Positions 48,140 through 60,383 are shown, numbered from the stretch's first letter. The stretch is DNA of 64,000 nt from an uncultured Pelagibacteraceae bacterium (GCA_902573425.1 CACGJO010000005.1:1-64000), one strand, 5' to 3'. Numbers and translations: made by a program. Notes: generated by a model not told the origin, from the letters alone.

Positions 48140-50773
48140 ATGGCACAAAGTAAATATAATCATAAAATTTCAGAAAGCAAAATTTACTCATATTGGGAAA
48201 AAAACAAGTTATTCAAACCCAAAAAAAACAAAAAATCCTTTTCAATAGTTATACCTCCTCCAAATATAACTGGAAGTCTACATATGGGACATGCTTTAAA
48301 TAATTCAATCCAAGATGTTTTGTCCAGGTATTATAGAATGAATAATTATGAAACCTTATGGCAACCAGGCACAGATCATGCTGGTATAGCCACCCAAGCA
48401 TTAGTTGAAAAAAATCTTAAATCAAAAGGAATTGATAAAAATGAAATAGGAAGAGAAAAATTCATAAAAAAAGTTTGGCAATGGAAAGCCGAATATGGTG
48501 GAAAAATAATTAACCAACTTAAAAAACTAGGTTGTTCGTGTGACTGGTCAAGAAATGCATTCACAATGGATAAAAATTTATCGAATTCTGTAATTAAAGT
48601 ATTTATCGATCTTTATAAAAAAAAACTAATTTTTAAAGCTAAAAAATTAGTTAATTGGGATACAGTTTTAAAGACTGCTATATCCGATCTTGAAGTTGAT
48701 CAAAAAGAAGTAAATTCAAAATTATATTATATAAATTACAAGATAGAGAACTCAGATGAAACAATTACAATTGCAACTACTAGACCAGAGACCATGCTTG
48801 GTGACACAGCTATTGCGGTTAACCCTAAAGATGAAAGATATTTGAATTTAATTAATAAATTTGCGATACTTCCTATAGTTGGAAGAAAACTTAAAATAGT
48901 TCAGGATGATTATGCTGATCCACAGCAAGGCAGTGGTGCAGTTAAAATTACACCCGCACATGATTTTAATGACTTTGAAGTAGGTAAAAGACAGAAGCTT
49001 AAATCTATAAATATTTTTACTGAAGATGGAAAAATTAATAATAATGCTCCAAATGAATATATAGGTTTAGACAGATTTGAAGCCAGAAAAAAAATAATCG
49101 ATAAATTAAAAGAATTACAAGTCTTTGAAAAAGAAGAGACTATAAAAAACAAAGTGCCTTATGGAGATAGATCTAATTCTATAATTGAACCTTTTTTAAC
49201 TGAGCAGTGGTTCTGTGATGCAAAAAAATTATCTATCAAAGCAAAAAAAATAGTAAAAAATAAAAAAACAAATTTCTTCCCATCAAATTGGTCAAAGACA
49301 TATTTTCAATGGATGAATAATATTGAACCCTGGTGCATTTCACGACAACTTTGGTGGGGACATCAAATCCCAGCATGGTATGGACCAGATAAAAAAATAT
49401 TTGTTGCAGAAAATCAAAAAAAAGCAGAATTGCAGGCAAAAAAATTTTATAAGAAAAATGTTAATTTAGAAAGGGATCCAGATGTTCTAGATACATGGTT
49501 TTCTTCGGGTCTTTGGCCTTTTGCAACATTAGGGTGGCCTTCAAAAAATTACTTTTTAAAAAAATTTTATCCCACGTCAGTTCTAGTAACTGGTTTTGAT
49601 ATCATTTTCTTTTGGGTAGCCAGAATGATGATGTTAGGTATGCAATTTTTAAATAAAGAACCATTCAAAGAAGTTTATGTACATGCGCTTGTGAGAGATG
49701 AGAAGGGCCAAAAAATGTCAAAATCAAAAGGAAATGTAATTGATCCTTTGGTTCTTATAGAAAGTTACAGTGCAGATGCTTTAAGATTTACGTTACTATC
49801 AATGGCATCACCAGGAAGGGACGTTAAACTCTCTGAACAAAGAGTTAAAGGATATAGAAATTTTTTAACAAAGATATGGAATGTTAATAATTTTCTTAAA
49901 GTCAATAAATGTAGTTTTGATGGAGCAATTAAACCCAAAAAATTAAATCTTAATATAAATAAGTGGATTTATAATGAGCTTATTGAAACAAAAAATTTGA
50001 CAGAAAATTATATTAAAAATTACCGTTTTGATGAAGCAGCAAAAACCATTTATAAATTTGTTTGGAATAGTTATTGCGATTGGTACTTGGAACTCTCTAA
50101 AACCATCTTATTTTCGAAAAAAAACAAAGATGTTATAGAAGTAAAAAATACATCTGGTCAAATTTTCAAAGAGATATTAATATTATTACATCCATTTATA
50201 CCTTTTATAACCGAAGAATTGTGGCTTAAAAATAAGCTTAAAACTAAATCAACTAAATATTTAATGTATGCCAATTGGATTTCTACAAAAAAATTTAAAA
50301 AAAACAAAAATATTGAAAATGTAAATGAAATCATTAACATGATATCAAGTATAAGATCGTTTAAAAATGAATTGAACGTTAAACCAGGCTCTTTTGTTGA
50401 TATTTCAATAGAGAAATTAGACAATAGAAAACAAGCATTATTTTTACAAAATCAAATTATAATTAAAAAATTAGGAAGAGTTAATTCTATCTTTATAAAA
50501 GACTTATCAAAACAATCAGCAAATTTAGTAGTATCTGGTGAAATTTTAAAATTATATTTTGACAAAAGTATCGATCTTGATTTGATTAGACAAAATTTAT
50601 CAAAAAAACAAAGTAAAATTCAACAAGATTTAGATGTTGTCGCTAAAAAATTAAACAATTCTAGCTTTGTAGAACGTGCACCAAAGCATATTGTGGAACA
50701 AGAAAAAAATATCTATAATGATTTAAAAATAAACATTGAAAAAATTAATTTTACTTTAAATAGTCTAAAATGA
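48140..50773 (+). CDS. valS: Valyl-tRNA synthetase (MAQSKYNHK start preferred over ORF-track 48113)
   Basis: [16 protein letters not shown] (HIGH), [28 protein letters not shown] (KMSKS). Confidence 0.97.
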   Translation: MAQSKYNHKISESKIYSYWEKNKLFKPKKNKKSFSIVIPPPNITGSLHMGHALNNSIQDVLSRYYRMNNYETLWQPGTDHAGIATQALVEKNLKSKGIDKNEIGREKFIKKVWQWKAEYGGKIINQLKKLGCSCDWSRNAFTMDKNLSNSVIKVFIDLYKKKLIFKAKKLVNWDTVLKTAISDLEVDQKEVNSKLYYINYKIENSDETITIATTRPETMLGDTAIAVNPKDERYLNLINKFAILPIVGRKLKIVQDDYADPQQGSGAVKITPAHDFNDFEVGKRQKLKSINIFTEDGKINNNAPNEYIGLDRFEARKKIIDKLKELQVFEKEETIKNKVPYGDRSNSIIEPFLTEQWFCDAKKLSIKAKKIVKNKKTNFFPSNWSKTYFQWMNNIEPWCISRQLWWGHQIPAWYGPDKKIFVAENQKKAELQAKKFYKKNVNLERDPDVLDTWFSSGLWPFATLGWPSKNYFLKKFYPTSVLVTGFDIIFFWVARMMMLGMQFLNKEPFKEVYVHALVRDEKGQKMSKSKGNVIDPLVLIESYSADALRFTLLSMASPGRDVKLSEQRVKGYRNFLTKIWNVNNFLKVNKCSFDGAIKPKKLNLNINKWIYNELIETKNLTENYIKNYRFDEAAKTIYKFVWNSYCDWYLELSKTILFSKKNKDVIEVKNTSGQIFKEILILLHPFIPFITEELWLKNKLKTKSTKYLMYANWISTKKFKKNKNIENVNEIINMISSIRSFKNELNVKPGSFVDISIEKLDNRKQALFLQNQIIIKKLGRVNSIFIKDLSKQSANLVVSGEILKLYFDKSIDLDLIRQNLSKKQSKIQQDLDVVAKKLNNSSFVERAPKHIVEQEKNIYNDLKINIEKINFTLNSLK

Positions 50774-52488
50774 ATAAATTTAATAAAAAAAAATTACCAA
50801 GTAGACATACATCTTTAGGCGCAGATAAAGCTCCTCAAAGATCCTTTTATTATGCAATGGGTGAAACTGAAAAAGATGTAGCAAAACCTTTCGTTGGTGT
50901 TGTTTCTACATGGAACGAAGCTGCTCCGTGTAATATTGCACTAATGAGACAAGCTCAATCAGTTAAAAAGGGCGTCAAATTTTCTGGCGGAACACCAAGA
51001 GAATTTTGCACTATAACTGTTACTGATGGTATCGCTATGGGGCATGAAGGAATGAAATCTTCTTTGGTGTCTCGAGATGTTATTGCTGACTCAACAGAGT
51101 TAACTGTTAGAGGACATTGTTATGATGCATTAGTAGGAGTTGCCGGTTGTGATAAATCTTTACCAGGCTTAATGATGGCAATGCTTAGACTTAATGTACC
51201 AAGTGTGTTCATTTATGGCGGATCGATTCTTCCTGGCAGATATAATGGAAAAGATGTAACAGTTTTAGATGTATTCGAGGGCGTAGGAAAATATTCTTCA
51301 GGCAAAATGAGTGAGCATGCACTGAGAAAATTGGAATTAAAAGCTTGTCCTAGTGCTGGAGCATGCGGTGGACAATTTACTGCAAATACTATGGCATGTG
51401 TATCTGAGGCTATTGGTTTAGCTTTACCTTATTCTGCAGGAACACCAGCACCATACGGACAGAGGGATAAATATGCTTTGCAAAGTGGTAAGGCAGTAAT
51501 GAATTTATTAAAAAGAAATATTAGACCAAGAGATATTGTTTCAAGAAAATCTTTAGAGAATGCAGCAACTATAGTTGCGGCCACAGGAGGTTCAACTAAC
51601 GCAGCGTTGCATTTACCAGCTTTAGCAAATGAAATAGGAATTAAGTTTGATTTAATGGACGTTGCAAAAATTTTTAAAAAAACACCTTATCTCGCAGATT
51701 TAAAACCTGGCGGAAGATATGTTGCAAAAGATATGTGGAAAGCCGGGGGTGTTCCTATGCTATTAAAAACTTTGTTAGATGGCGGATATATTCATGGAAA
51801 CTGTATGACGGTTACAGGTAAAACAATGAAAGAAAATCTTAAAAAAGTTAAATTTAATAGTAAACAAAAGGTTATGAGAAAATATAATAATCCGTTATCA
51901 AATGATGGGGGCGTTGTAGGATTGAAAGGTAATCTTGCACCGGACGGAGCAATTGTAAAAGTTGCAGGGTTAAAAAAACTTCAATTTACTGGTAGAGCAA
52001 GATGTTTTGATACTGAGGAGTCTGCTTATAAAGCAGTTTTAAAAAGAAAATATAAAGATGGAGATATTATAGTTATCAGATATGAGGGTCCTAAAGGAGG
52101 TCCGGGTATGAGAGAAATGCTTCAGACTACTGGAGCAATTTATGGTCAAGGCAAAGGTGAAAAAGTTGCATTAATAACGGATGGAAGATTTTCTGGAGCA
52201 ACTAGAGGTTTTTGCATTGGACATGTAGGTCCAGAAGCATCGGTAGGAGGTCCAATTGCATTATTGAAAAATGGAGACATAATTCATATAGACGCAAAAA
52301 GAGGAACAATTAAAGTTGATCTCTCAAGAAAAGAGTTATCAAAAAGGAAGAAAAATTGGAAACCAAAAAAAATCAATTTTGGAAATGGAACGCTTTGGAA
52401 GTATGCACAAACAGTTGGACCAGCCTATTTAGGCGCGTCAACACACCCTGGTGGTAAAGAAGAAGTTAAGTGTTACGCAGATATTTAA
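50770..52488 (+). CDS. ilvD: Dihydroxy-acid dehydratase
   Basis: [48 protein letters not shown]. Confidence 0.97.
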   Translation: MNKFNKKKLPSRHTSLGADKAPQRSFYYAMGETEKDVAKPFVGVVSTWNEAAPCNIALMRQAQSVKKGVKFSGGTPREFCTITVTDGIAMGHEGMKSSLVSRDVIADSTELTVRGHCYDALVGVAGCDKSLPGLMMAMLRLNVPSVFIYGGSILPGRYNGKDVTVLDVFEGVGKYSSGKMSEHALRKLELKACPSAGACGGQFTANTMACVSEAIGLALPYSAGTPAPYGQRDKYALQSGKAVMNLLKRNIRPRDIVSRKSLENAATIVAATGGSTNAALHLPALANEIGIKFDLMDVAKIFKKTPYLADLKPGGRYVAKDMWKAGGVPMLLKTLLDGGYIHGNCMTVTGKTMKENLKKVKFNSKQKVMRKYNNPLSNDGGVVGLKGNLAPDGAIVKVAGLKKLQFTGRARCFDTEESAYKAVLKRKYKDGDIIVIRYEGPKGGPGMREMLQTTGAIYGQGKGEKVALITDGRFSGATRGFCIGHVGPEASVGGPIALLKNGDIIHIDAKRGTIKVDLSRKELSKRKKNWKPKKINFGNGTLWKYAQTVGPAYLGASTHPGGKEEVKCYADI

Positions 52489-53694
52489 ATGAAAATTAGA
52501 CCTGTTATTTTATGTGGTGGAGCAGGAACCAGACTATGGGAAAATAAAAAACACCATCAACCAAAACAATTTATCGACTTTGGTGGTTGGTCTTTAATGC
52601 AAAAAACTTTAGAAAGAGTAAAAAATAAAGTTTTTGATTATCCCATAATTAGCACAAATAAGAAATATTTATCTCATGTTAAAAAGTCATTAAAAAAATC
52701 AAAAATAAAAAAATATAAAATTATTTTAGAACCAGCTAAAAAAAATACTTCACCAGCTATACTAGCCTCAGCTTTAATTAAAGATATACCTTATAATCAA
52801 CCCTTAATGTATTTTCCCTCTGATCATCTATTGGAAAAAAATAGTATTTTTGTTAGGGCTATAAGAGGTACGTCTATCCATCTCAATAACAAAAATATTT
52901 TCATTTTTGGCATTAAACCTACCAATCCATCAAGCGAGTATGGTTATTTTTATACAAAAAAAATTAAAAATAACTTAAATAAAGTATTAAAATTCATTGA
53001 AAAACCGGTCAAATCAAAAGCTAAGTTAGTTATAAAAAAAAAAGGATACTGGAATTCTGGTATGTTTTTTTTAAGAAAAGACTCTTTAATATATAATTTT
53101 CAGAAATATGAGCGTAAAACATTTACAAATTGCTTAAATTCAGTTCTTAAATCCAAATACAGAAATAATATTTATTATTTAAATAAATCAGCTTTTAAAA
53201 AATGCGCAGAAAAATCTTTTGATTATGCAGTTCTTGAAAAGTCAAAATATATTAATGCTATTAAATTAAGTATACCATGGTCAGATCAGGGAAGTTGGAA
53301 AGAGATTTCAAAAATTTATAATAAGAATAAATCAAAGTATTTTAGAAAAAAAAATGTTTTCCGTAGGCCCTGGGGCAGTTACACAAATTTATTTAAAGGT
53401 AATAATTTTTTAGTTAAAGAGTTAATCGTCAAACCCAAAGGTATTCTTAGTCTTCAAAAACACTTCCATAGATCTGAACATTGGTTGATAACAAAAGGAA
53501 AACCAATGATTACTTTAAATAATAAAAAGATTTTAAAGTCTAAAAACGATTCTGTTTATATTCCAAAAGGCGCTATTCACAGAATAGAAAATCCATTTAA
53601 TAAAACTGTTAACATTTTAGAAATTCAAAAAGGTTCAATTTTAAAAGAAACTGATATTGTAAGGTACCAGGATATTTATGGGAGAGTTAATTAA
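52489..53694 (+). CDS. Mannose-1-phosphate guanylyltransferase / mannose-6-phosphate isomerase-like
   Basis: PVILCGGAGTRLWENKKHHQPKQF, FIEKPVKSKAK, RRPWGSY...LQKHFHRSEHWLITKG cupin. Confidence 0.92.
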   Translation: MKIRPVILCGGAGTRLWENKKHHQPKQFIDFGGWSLMQKTLERVKNKVFDYPIISTNKKYLSHVKKSLKKSKIKKYKIILEPAKKNTSPAILASALIKDIPYNQPLMYFPSDHLLEKNSIFVRAIRGTSIHLNNKNIFIFGIKPTNPSSEYGYFYTKKIKNNLNKVLKFIEKPVKSKAKLVIKKKGYWNSGMFFLRKDSLIYNFQKYERKTFTNCLNSVLKSKYRNNIYYLNKSAFKKCAEKSFDYAVLEKSKYINAIKLSIPWSDQGSWKEISKIYNKNKSKYFRKKNVFRRPWGSYTNLFKGNNFLVKELIVKPKGILSLQKHFHRSEHWLITKGKPMITLNNKKILKSKNDSVYIPKGAIHRIENPFNKTVNILEIQKGSILKETDIVRYQDIYGRVN

Positions 53695-54463
53695 TCTCTA
53701 GTTCAACTGGAGTATGGTCCGAAGGTTTAACTTTTCCACGAGGTTTCTTATTAATATTAATTCTCTTAATATTGTTTAACAAATTATTTGAAACTAAAAA
53801 GTGATCTATCCTCAAGCCATTATTCTTTTGCCATGAACCAGCCATGTAGTCCCAAAAAGTATATTCAGTCTTATCTTTATTAAAATAGCGGTAAATATCG
53901 TGAAACCCTAAATTCATTAATTCTTGATATTTTTTTCTTATCTCTAATTTAAATAGTGCATCATTCTCATATTTTTTATAATCATAAACATCATTTTTTT
54001 CAGGTATTACATTAAAATCTCCTCCAATAATTACATTTTTATTTGTTAATAATAATTTTTTTATTTTTTTTATAAAAGAATTCAACCAATTTAGTTTATA
54101 TGTGTATTTTTCAGTGTTCACAGGATTTCCATTTGGAACATATATATTAATTAGTTTAATTTTTACAGATTTGTTAATCACATTTGCTGTTATTACTCTA
54201 GATTGTTTTTTCGGGTCTTTAATAAAATCAGTTTCAATTTGATTAATTTCTTTTTTACTTATAAATGCAACTCCATTATAACTCTTTTGGCCATATACAT
54301 AAGAGTTATAACCTAATCTTTCAAAGTCAGTATAAGGAAAGCTTTTATCCTCTGTTTTAATTTCTTGTATCATTAATATATCGGGATTAGATAGTTTGAT
54401 ATAGTCTTTAATATTTAGAATTCTGGCTCTTACAGAATTTACATTCCACGATGTTATTTTCAT
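53687..54463 (-). CDS. xth: Exodeoxyribonuclease III (start MKITSWNVNSVRAR)
   Basis: ITSWNVNSVRAR, MIQEIKTED, NVIIGGDFNVIP, WDYMAGSWQKNNGLRIDHFL, PSDHTPVELE. Confidence 0.95.
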   Translation of the reverse strand: MKITSWNVNSVRARILNIKDYIKLSNPDILMIQEIKTEDKSFPYTDFERLGYNSYVYGQKSYNGVAFISKKEINQIETDFIKDPKKQSRVITANVINKSVKIKLINIYVPNGNPVNTEKYTYKLNWLNSFIKKIKKLLLTNKNVIIGGDFNVIPEKNDVYDYKKYENDALFKLEIRKKYQELMNLGFHDIYRYFNKDKTEYTFWDYMAGSWQKNNGLRIDHFLVSNNLLNNIKRININKKPRGKVKPSDHTPVELEIN

Positions 54464-54780
54464 TAAACAGAAAAAGATAGCCCACAGCCACAAGAAGAGC
54501 TAGCTTTTGGGTTAGTTATTGTAAAAGAATTTCCTATTAGTTCTTTTTTAAAATCTACAATTGAACCTTCAATAATCTTTAGCGAATTATTATCTATAAC
54601 AGTTTGGTCAAAAAGGTTATCATTTGCTTGAACTCTTTCTTCAAATGAAAAATTATACTTAAAACCTGAGCACCCCCCGCCAAGCACAGATATTCTAAAG
54701 TATTTTTTTGCGGTATCTTGAGAAATTATTCTACTAATCTCTTTTTTTGCAGTATCTGTAAATTCAATTTTATTAGCCAT
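54463..54780 (-). CDS. Iron-sulfur cluster insertion protein (ErpA/IscA/HesB family)
   Basis: LGGGCSGFKYNFSFEE and SSCGCGLSFSV with three conserved Cys. Confidence 0.93.
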   Translation of the reverse strand: MANKIEFTDTAKKEISRIISQDTAKKYFRISVLGGGCSGFKYNFSFEERVQANDNLFDQTVIDNNSLKIIEGSIVDFKKELIGNSFTITNPKASSSCGCGLSFSV

Positions 54781-54821
54781 TTTATTTATAAATCATGTAT
54801 TATAACTAATTAATACCTTTA

Positions 54822-55949
54822 ATGCAAAAAAACGATTACTCACTATTAGCCACACCTCTGAGATCTAGTGGAAGGATTTACAAAGAAAAAACAAGTAAAT
54901 TTAGAACGCATTATCAAAGAGACAGAGATAGAATAATACACTCAACAGCCTTTAGAAGATTAAAACACAAAACCCAAGTATTTGTTAATACATCCAGTGA
55001 TCATTTCAGAACACGAATTACTCATTCAATGGAGGTTTCTCAAATAGCAAGAACTTTAGGTAAAATTTTTAAACTCAACGAGGATTTATGTGAAACATTA
55101 AGTTTAGCCCATGATTTAGGCCATCCACCATTTGGCCATGCTGGAGAGAAAGCGTTAGACACTTGCATGAAAAACTTTGGAGGTTTTGATCATAACATTC
55201 AAACTTTAAGAATAGTTACCATTTTAGAGAAAAAGTATTATAAATTTAATGGTTTAAATTTGACCTTAGAAACATTAGACGGGTTGATCAAGCATAATGG
55301 TCCAATACTGAACAAAGATAAATATGAAAACATTTTAGGTAAAAATATATTTAAAAATAAAATTAATTATATTAAAAGCCCTTCACTAGAGGCGCAACTA
55401 TCTTCAATATCAGACGATATAGCATATAACAGTCATGATCTTGAGGATGGATTAAACGCAGGTTTTTTTAGTTTAAATGAACTAAAAAATATTCCATTAA
55501 TATCTGGTATTGTAAGAACACATCTAAGAAAACTTAAAAAAAATAATAAAGATTTAATTTATCGTCAGGTTACTAGAGACCTTATTAACAAATTGGTTAG
55601 TGACGTTATCCGTACAACCAGTTTAAATATTAAACGAGAAAAGATTAGATCTATTAAAAATGTATATAAAACAAAGATCAAACTGGTCACTTTTTCTAAC
55701 GAAATGAGATTATTTGATAAGGAAATAAAACTTTTTCTAAATAAAAAAATGTATAATAACCCAGTTGTTCTAAATAAAACTAAGCAAGGATCAATTATAA
55801 TAAGTTCCCTTTTTAAAAAAATCAGAGAAAAACCAAGTAAATTTATTAAAATTAATGAGTTAAAAATGTTCACAATAGAGAGACGAATTTGCGATTTTAT
55901 ATCTGGAATGACTGATAGATATGCAATAAATCTATATAAATCATTATAA
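54822..55949 (+). CDS. dgt: dGTP triphosphohydrolase-like protein (HD domain)
   Basis: RDRDRIIHSTAFRRLKHKTQVF, HDLGHPPFGHAGEKALD, DDIAYNSHDLEDGL. Confidence 0.93.
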   Translation: MQKNDYSLLATPLRSSGRIYKEKTSKFRTHYQRDRDRIIHSTAFRRLKHKTQVFVNTSSDHFRTRITHSMEVSQIARTLGKIFKLNEDLCETLSLAHDLGHPPFGHAGEKALDTCMKNFGGFDHNIQTLRIVTILEKKYYKFNGLNLTLETLDGLIKHNGPILNKDKYENILGKNIFKNKINYIKSPSLEAQLSSISDDIAYNSHDLEDGLNAGFFSLNELKNIPLISGIVRTHLRKLKKNNKDLIYRQVTRDLINKLVSDVIRTTSLNIKREKIRSIKNVYKTKIKLVTFSNEMRLFDKEIKLFLNKKMYNNPVVLNKTKQGSIIISSLFKKIREKPSKFIKINELKMFTIERRICDFISGMTDRYAINLYKSL

Positions 55950-57673
55950 TGAATTTTTTTAATATATATCTGGAAAAAATAAAAAAAAGCACGATTAAAA
56001 ATAAAAAAAAGCTAGATTTCAAAGAAAATCAAATTTTAAATAAAATTATCGTTGAGACACCTCCTGATAACTTCGACTGTGACCTATCAACAAACATTGC
56101 TTTAATACTTGCAAAAAAAACAAACAAAAATCCAAAAATAATTGCAGAAAAAATTAAAGCAATTCTTATTCATGAGATTAAACATTTTTCATCAATTGAT
56201 ATTGCCGGACCAGGTTTTCTTAATATAAAATTATCAAATGAGGCATGGTTTTATGTTATTAAAAATATCGAAAAAAATAAAAAAAACTTTGGTTCTAATA
56301 AAAAAAATCATAAATATAATATTGAATTTGTTTCTGCAAACCCTACTGGTCCTTTACATATAGGTCACTGTAGAGGGGCAATATTTGGTGATGTTTTATC
56401 AAATCTACTCAAGTTTAACGGAAATAAAGTAACGAAGGAGTTTTATATTAATGACTACGGAAAACAAATAAATGATTTTTCAAAGTCAATCTATTTTAGA
56501 TTAAAAGAGATAAAATTTAACACAAAGTTCCCAAGTGACGAAACACTTTATCCCGGTAGTTATATTATAGATATTTCAAAGAAAATTTTGAATGATGAAC
56601 CAGATATTAATCTTGAAAATTTCGATAAAATAAAAAACAAATTAAAGAAACAAGGTCTTAAATATTCTATGGATTTAATAAAATTGGATCTTAAAAATTT
56701 AGGTATTACACATGACAAGTTTTTTTCGGAAACTACTTTGGTTAAAAATAAATCAGTTGAAAAAGTTATTAAAATATTAAAGAAGAAGAATTTAATTGAA
56801 GAAGGTTATTTAGATCCTCCTAAAGGTGAAGATAATAAAAATTGGAAAAAAGTTAAAAGATTAATTTTCAAGTCTAGTTTATTTGGAGATGACACAAATA
56901 GAGCTTTAACTAAAAACGATAATACCTGGACGTATTTCGCTAATGATTTAGCATATCATTCAAACAAAGTTTCTAGAAAATACGATTATCTAATTAATAT
57001 TCTTGGTGCTGACCATGCTGGATATATTAGAAGAATATCATCAGCTGTTAATGCTCTATCTAAAAAAGAAAATATATTAATTTGTAAAGTCTGTCAGCTT
57101 GTTAAGTTAATTAAGAATGGTCAACCTTATAAAATGTCAAAGAGAAAAGGGGATTTTATAGAAATCAAAGATGTATTGAATGAAGTTGGAAAGGACTCAC
57201 TGCGGTTTATGATGTTAAGTAGAAGTAATGATGCTGAGTTAGATTTTGATTTCAATAAAGTTCTTGAGAAAAATAAAGAAAATCCTGTTTTTTATGTTCA
57301 ATATTGTTATGCAAGAATAAATTCTTTATATACATCATTAAAAATAAATCCCAAAAGTATGAATAAATTAACTGGCTTAAAATTTAATCCAAATGATTAT
57401 GAATACAAATTGTTAAGAAAAATAATTGAGTGGCCTAAGATAGTAGAATTGTCAGTAAAAAAACTAGAACCACATCGAATTCCTTTCTATTTATATGAGC
57501 TAGTTACAATTTTTCACTCGTATTGGAGTAAAGGAAATGAGGACTCGAAATTCAAATTTATTGTTAATGGAAAAATTAAAAATGAATTAACATTCAAAAT
57601 TTTTCAACTTATTACTATAATTTTAAAAAATGCAATGCATATACTGGATGTTTCATTACCCAAAAAAATGTGA
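55949..57673 (+). CDS. argS: Arginyl-tRNA synthetase
   Basis: SANPTGPLHIGHCRGAIFGDVLSNLL (HIGH), GADHAGYIRRI, MSKRKGDFIEI, C-terminal anticodon-binding region. Confidence 0.96.
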   Translation: MNFFNIYLEKIKKSTIKNKKKLDFKENQILNKIIVETPPDNFDCDLSTNIALILAKKTNKNPKIIAEKIKAILIHEIKHFSSIDIAGPGFLNIKLSNEAWFYVIKNIEKNKKNFGSNKKNHKYNIEFVSANPTGPLHIGHCRGAIFGDVLSNLLKFNGNKVTKEFYINDYGKQINDFSKSIYFRLKEIKFNTKFPSDETLYPGSYIIDISKKILNDEPDINLENFDKIKNKLKKQGLKYSMDLIKLDLKNLGITHDKFFSETTLVKNKSVEKVIKILKKKNLIEEGYLDPPKGEDNKNWKKVKRLIFKSSLFGDDTNRALTKNDNTWTYFANDLAYHSNKVSRKYDYLINILGADHAGYIRRISSAVNALSKKENILICKVCQLVKLIKNGQPYKMSKRKGDFIEIKDVLNEVGKDSLRFMMLSRSNDAELDFDFNKVLEKNKENPVFYVQYCYARINSLYTSLKINPKSMNKLTGLKFNPNDYEYKLLRKIIEWPKIVELSVKKLEPHRIPFYLYELVTIFHSYWSKGNEDSKFKFIVNGKIKNELTFKIFQLITIILKNAMHILDVSLPKKM

Positions 57674-57930
57674 TGATAAATAAAGTATTTTCTATCTTAC
57701 AATTTTTATTAATAATATTTTTTATATTTTATACCAACTATTACTATTTTTCAGATACAAATATTGATAAAATTTATAAAAATCGGATGAACTTATCGCT
57801 TAATTTAAGCAAAAATACAGGCGAATTACCATTACTAAATAACGACACGAATAATATTATCGAATATCAAAATAGTGATGAAAGTATGGAAAAAATAAAA
57901 AAAAGATCTTTCTGGAATTTATTGAAGTAA
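57670..57930 (+). CDS. Small membrane-anchored hypothetical protein
   Basis: ORF overlapping argS stop; one N-terminal TM; sits between argS and nagZ. Confidence 0.6.
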   Translation: MMINKVFSILQFLLIIFFIFYTNYYYFSDTNIDKIYKNRMNLSLNLSKNTGELPLLNNDTNNIIEYQNSDESMEKIKKRSFWNLLK

Positions 57931-57931
57931 A

Positions 57932-58879
57932 ATGAATAGGAAACCAATTATAACGAGTATTCAAACATACTATTTAACAAAGTCTGAAATAAAACTTTTT
58001 AAAAAGGAAAAGCCATGGGGAATAATTTTATTTAAAAGAAATATAAAATCATTTCAACAAGTAAAATTATTAACATATAGTATAAGAAAAATCCTAAAAG
58101 ATCCTTATTATCCCATTCTGGTAGACGAAGAGGGGGGAGATGTTTCAAGATTTTCAGATTTGATAAATAGCAAAGAATTATCACAAAAATTTTTTGGTAA
58201 TATATTTGAAAAAAATAAAAATAATGGAAAAAAAATTTATCAATATTACCTTAACTCAACATGCTCTGTGTTAAGAGAGGCTGGAATTAATATAAATACT
58301 GTGCCAGTTTTAGATATTTTACATAAAAAAACGGCAAAAATTTTAAAAAATAGGTGTTTTTCCTCAGATAAAAAAAATATAAGAATATTAGGTAAATTAT
58401 GTGTATCTGTACTAAAGGAAAATAAAATTGGCTCTGTTTCTAAACACATACCTGGACATGGAGCAACAAATATTGACAGTCACAAATCCCGTCCAATAGT
58501 TTTAGATAGCATTAAAAAATTAGGACTTAAAGATTTTTTTCCATTTAAAAATATCAACTCTAATTTTGTTATGACTGCCCACATATTATATAAAAAAATT
58601 GATCCAAACTTTGTTGCAACACAATCTAAAATTGTCTTGAAAAAAATTATAAGAGATAAAATTAATTTTAAAGGTCTTATAATGTCAGATGATATTGGAA
58701 TGAAAGCTTTAAAGGGAAACTTGCTTTCTAATGCAAAAAAATCACTACAATCTGGTTGTAATCTTATTTTATATTGCGGCGGCAATACAAACGACTCTTC
58801 TCTACTTCTTAAAGGAACAAATAAAATTGATAAATTTACTGTAAAAAAAACACAACAATTTTATCGTTTTTTAAGATAG
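57932..58879 (+). CDS. nagZ: Beta-N-acetylhexosaminidase (GH3)
   Basis: PILVDEEGGDVSRF, SVSKHIPGHGATNIDSHKSRP, IMSDDIGMKAL. Confidence 0.93.
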   Translation: MNRKPIITSIQTYYLTKSEIKLFKKEKPWGIILFKRNIKSFQQVKLLTYSIRKILKDPYYPILVDEEGGDVSRFSDLINSKELSQKFFGNIFEKNKNNGKKIYQYYLNSTCSVLREAGININTVPVLDILHKKTAKILKNRCFSSDKKNIRILGKLCVSVLKENKIGSVSKHIPGHGATNIDSHKSRPIVLDSIKKLGLKDFFPFKNINSNFVMTAHILYKKIDPNFVATQSKIVLKKIIRDKINFKGLIMSDDIGMKALKGNLLSNAKKSLQSGCNLILYCGGNTNDSSLLLKGTNKIDKFTVKKTQQFYRFLR

Positions 58880-58888
58880 TATCTATAT

Positions 58889-59656
58889 ATGGAATCAAAG
58901 AATGATTTAGATATTTTAATTGATATACCAAATTACTCAGGCCCGCTTCAAACCTTACTTGATCTTGCTAAAAACCAAAAAGTTGATCTTAATCAAATCT
59001 CAGTTACAGTTTTAGCTGATCACTTTCTTGATTATATAAAAAATTCAAAAAATCTTGATTTAGCATTTGAATATTTAATTATGGCTACATGGTTAGCATA
59101 CTTAAAATCTAAACTTTTATTACCAGAAGATGAAGATGATGAATTCAAGGCTTCAGACATTGCTGAAAAATTAAAATTACAATTAAAGAAATTGGAACTA
59201 ATAAGATTACTATCTGATCAACTTCTTAAAAGAGAAATAATTGGAAAATCAATATTTTATAGAGGTATGAAAGGTGGAATTAGATCTATAAATAATACTG
59301 TCTACAAAGTAACACTATATGAATTATTAAAAAGTTATTCAGGTATTAAAGTTCAATCGTTATATCAAAAAATAAATATACCTAAACTTCCTGTTATGAC
59401 AACTCAAGAGGGAATTAAAGAGATAAAAAATAAAATGTCTGAAATTGATGATTGGAAAAAAATTCAAGATTTGATCCCCCAAACTTTTAAAACTTCTATT
59501 AATTTTAAAAAAACTGGACTCGCTTCAGTTTTTTCTGCCAGTCTTGAATTAGTGAAAGATGGAGTGGTGAATTTGATGCAAGATAATCTTTTTGATGACA
59601 TCTATATTAGAACAGCAAAACACACGCCATTAAAATTGAAGGAAAGTAAATCATGA
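58889..59656 (+). CDS. scpA: Segregation and condensation protein A
   Basis: YSGPLQTLLDLAKNQKVDLNQISVTVLADHFLDYI; followed by scpB. Confidence 0.92.
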   Translation: MESKNDLDILIDIPNYSGPLQTLLDLAKNQKVDLNQISVTVLADHFLDYIKNSKNLDLAFEYLIMATWLAYLKSKLLLPEDEDDEFKASDIAEKLKLQLKKLELIRLLSDQLLKREIIGKSIFYRGMKGGIRSINNTVYKVTLYELLKSYSGIKVQSLYQKINIPKLPVMTTQEGIKEIKNKMSEIDDWKKIQDLIPQTFKTSINFKKTGLASVFSASLELVKDGVVNLMQDNLFDDIYIRTAKHTPLKLKESKS

Positions 59657-60342
59657 CCAAAAACGAAAAAAAAAATAATATTATTAATTTTCCAAAAAAA
59701 AAAACTAAAATTGAAAGGGAAGTAGAAGCAATAGTTTTTGCAGCAGATGAACCATTAGATTTAGATACAATAGAAAAAAGAGTTGGATCTACCACAAATA
59801 TAAAAAAAATTTTAGAAAATCTTCAAAAAGACTATTCTGAAAGAGGAATAAATTTAATATACAAATCAAATAAATGGTCTTTCAGAACAGCAATTGACTT
59901 ATCAAAACTAATGTCGTTACAAAAATCTACCCAAAAAAAATTATCTAAATCCACAATAGAGACTCTAGCAATTATTGTTTATCATCAACCTGTTACTAGA
60001 TCTGAAATTGAGTCTATTCGAGGTGTTGCATTTTCCTCTAATACTTTAGAAATTTTACTTGAGCTAGATTGGGTCCGTCCATCTGGTAGAAAAAATGTTC
60101 CAGGCAAACCTATTCAATATTCAACTACTGAAAAATTTCTTGAACATTTTAATATTGAAAAATTAACCGATCTTCCAAGTGTTGACGAACTTAGCTCAGC
60201 TGGTTTAATAGATGATGCTTCAATTGACTCCTCTATATTCGGAACCAGTAAATTTTTTAAAGAGCAATCTCTCCAGAAAAAAGATGACCTATATAAGGAT
60301 ATAGACAAAGCGATTAAAGACTCACCTAAAAGCGAAGAATAA
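59653..60342 (+). CDS. scpB: Segregation and condensation protein B
   Basis: VEAIVFAADEPLDLDTIEKRVG, LSKSTIETLAIIVYHQPVTRSEIESIRGV. Confidence 0.94.
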   Translation: MTKNEKKNNIINFPKKKTKIEREVEAIVFAADEPLDLDTIEKRVGSTTNIKKILENLQKDYSERGINLIYKSNKWSFRTAIDLSKLMSLQKSTQKKLSKSTIETLAIIVYHQPVTRSEIESIRGVAFSSNTLEILLELDWVRPSGRKNVPGKPIQYSTTEKFLEHFNIEKLTDLPSVDELSSAGLIDDASIDSSIFGTSKFFKEQSLQKKDDLYKDIDKAIKDSPKSEE

Positions 60343-60383
60343 AGATATTTATTTAATTGGTTTTATTGTATATAATTTAACTT

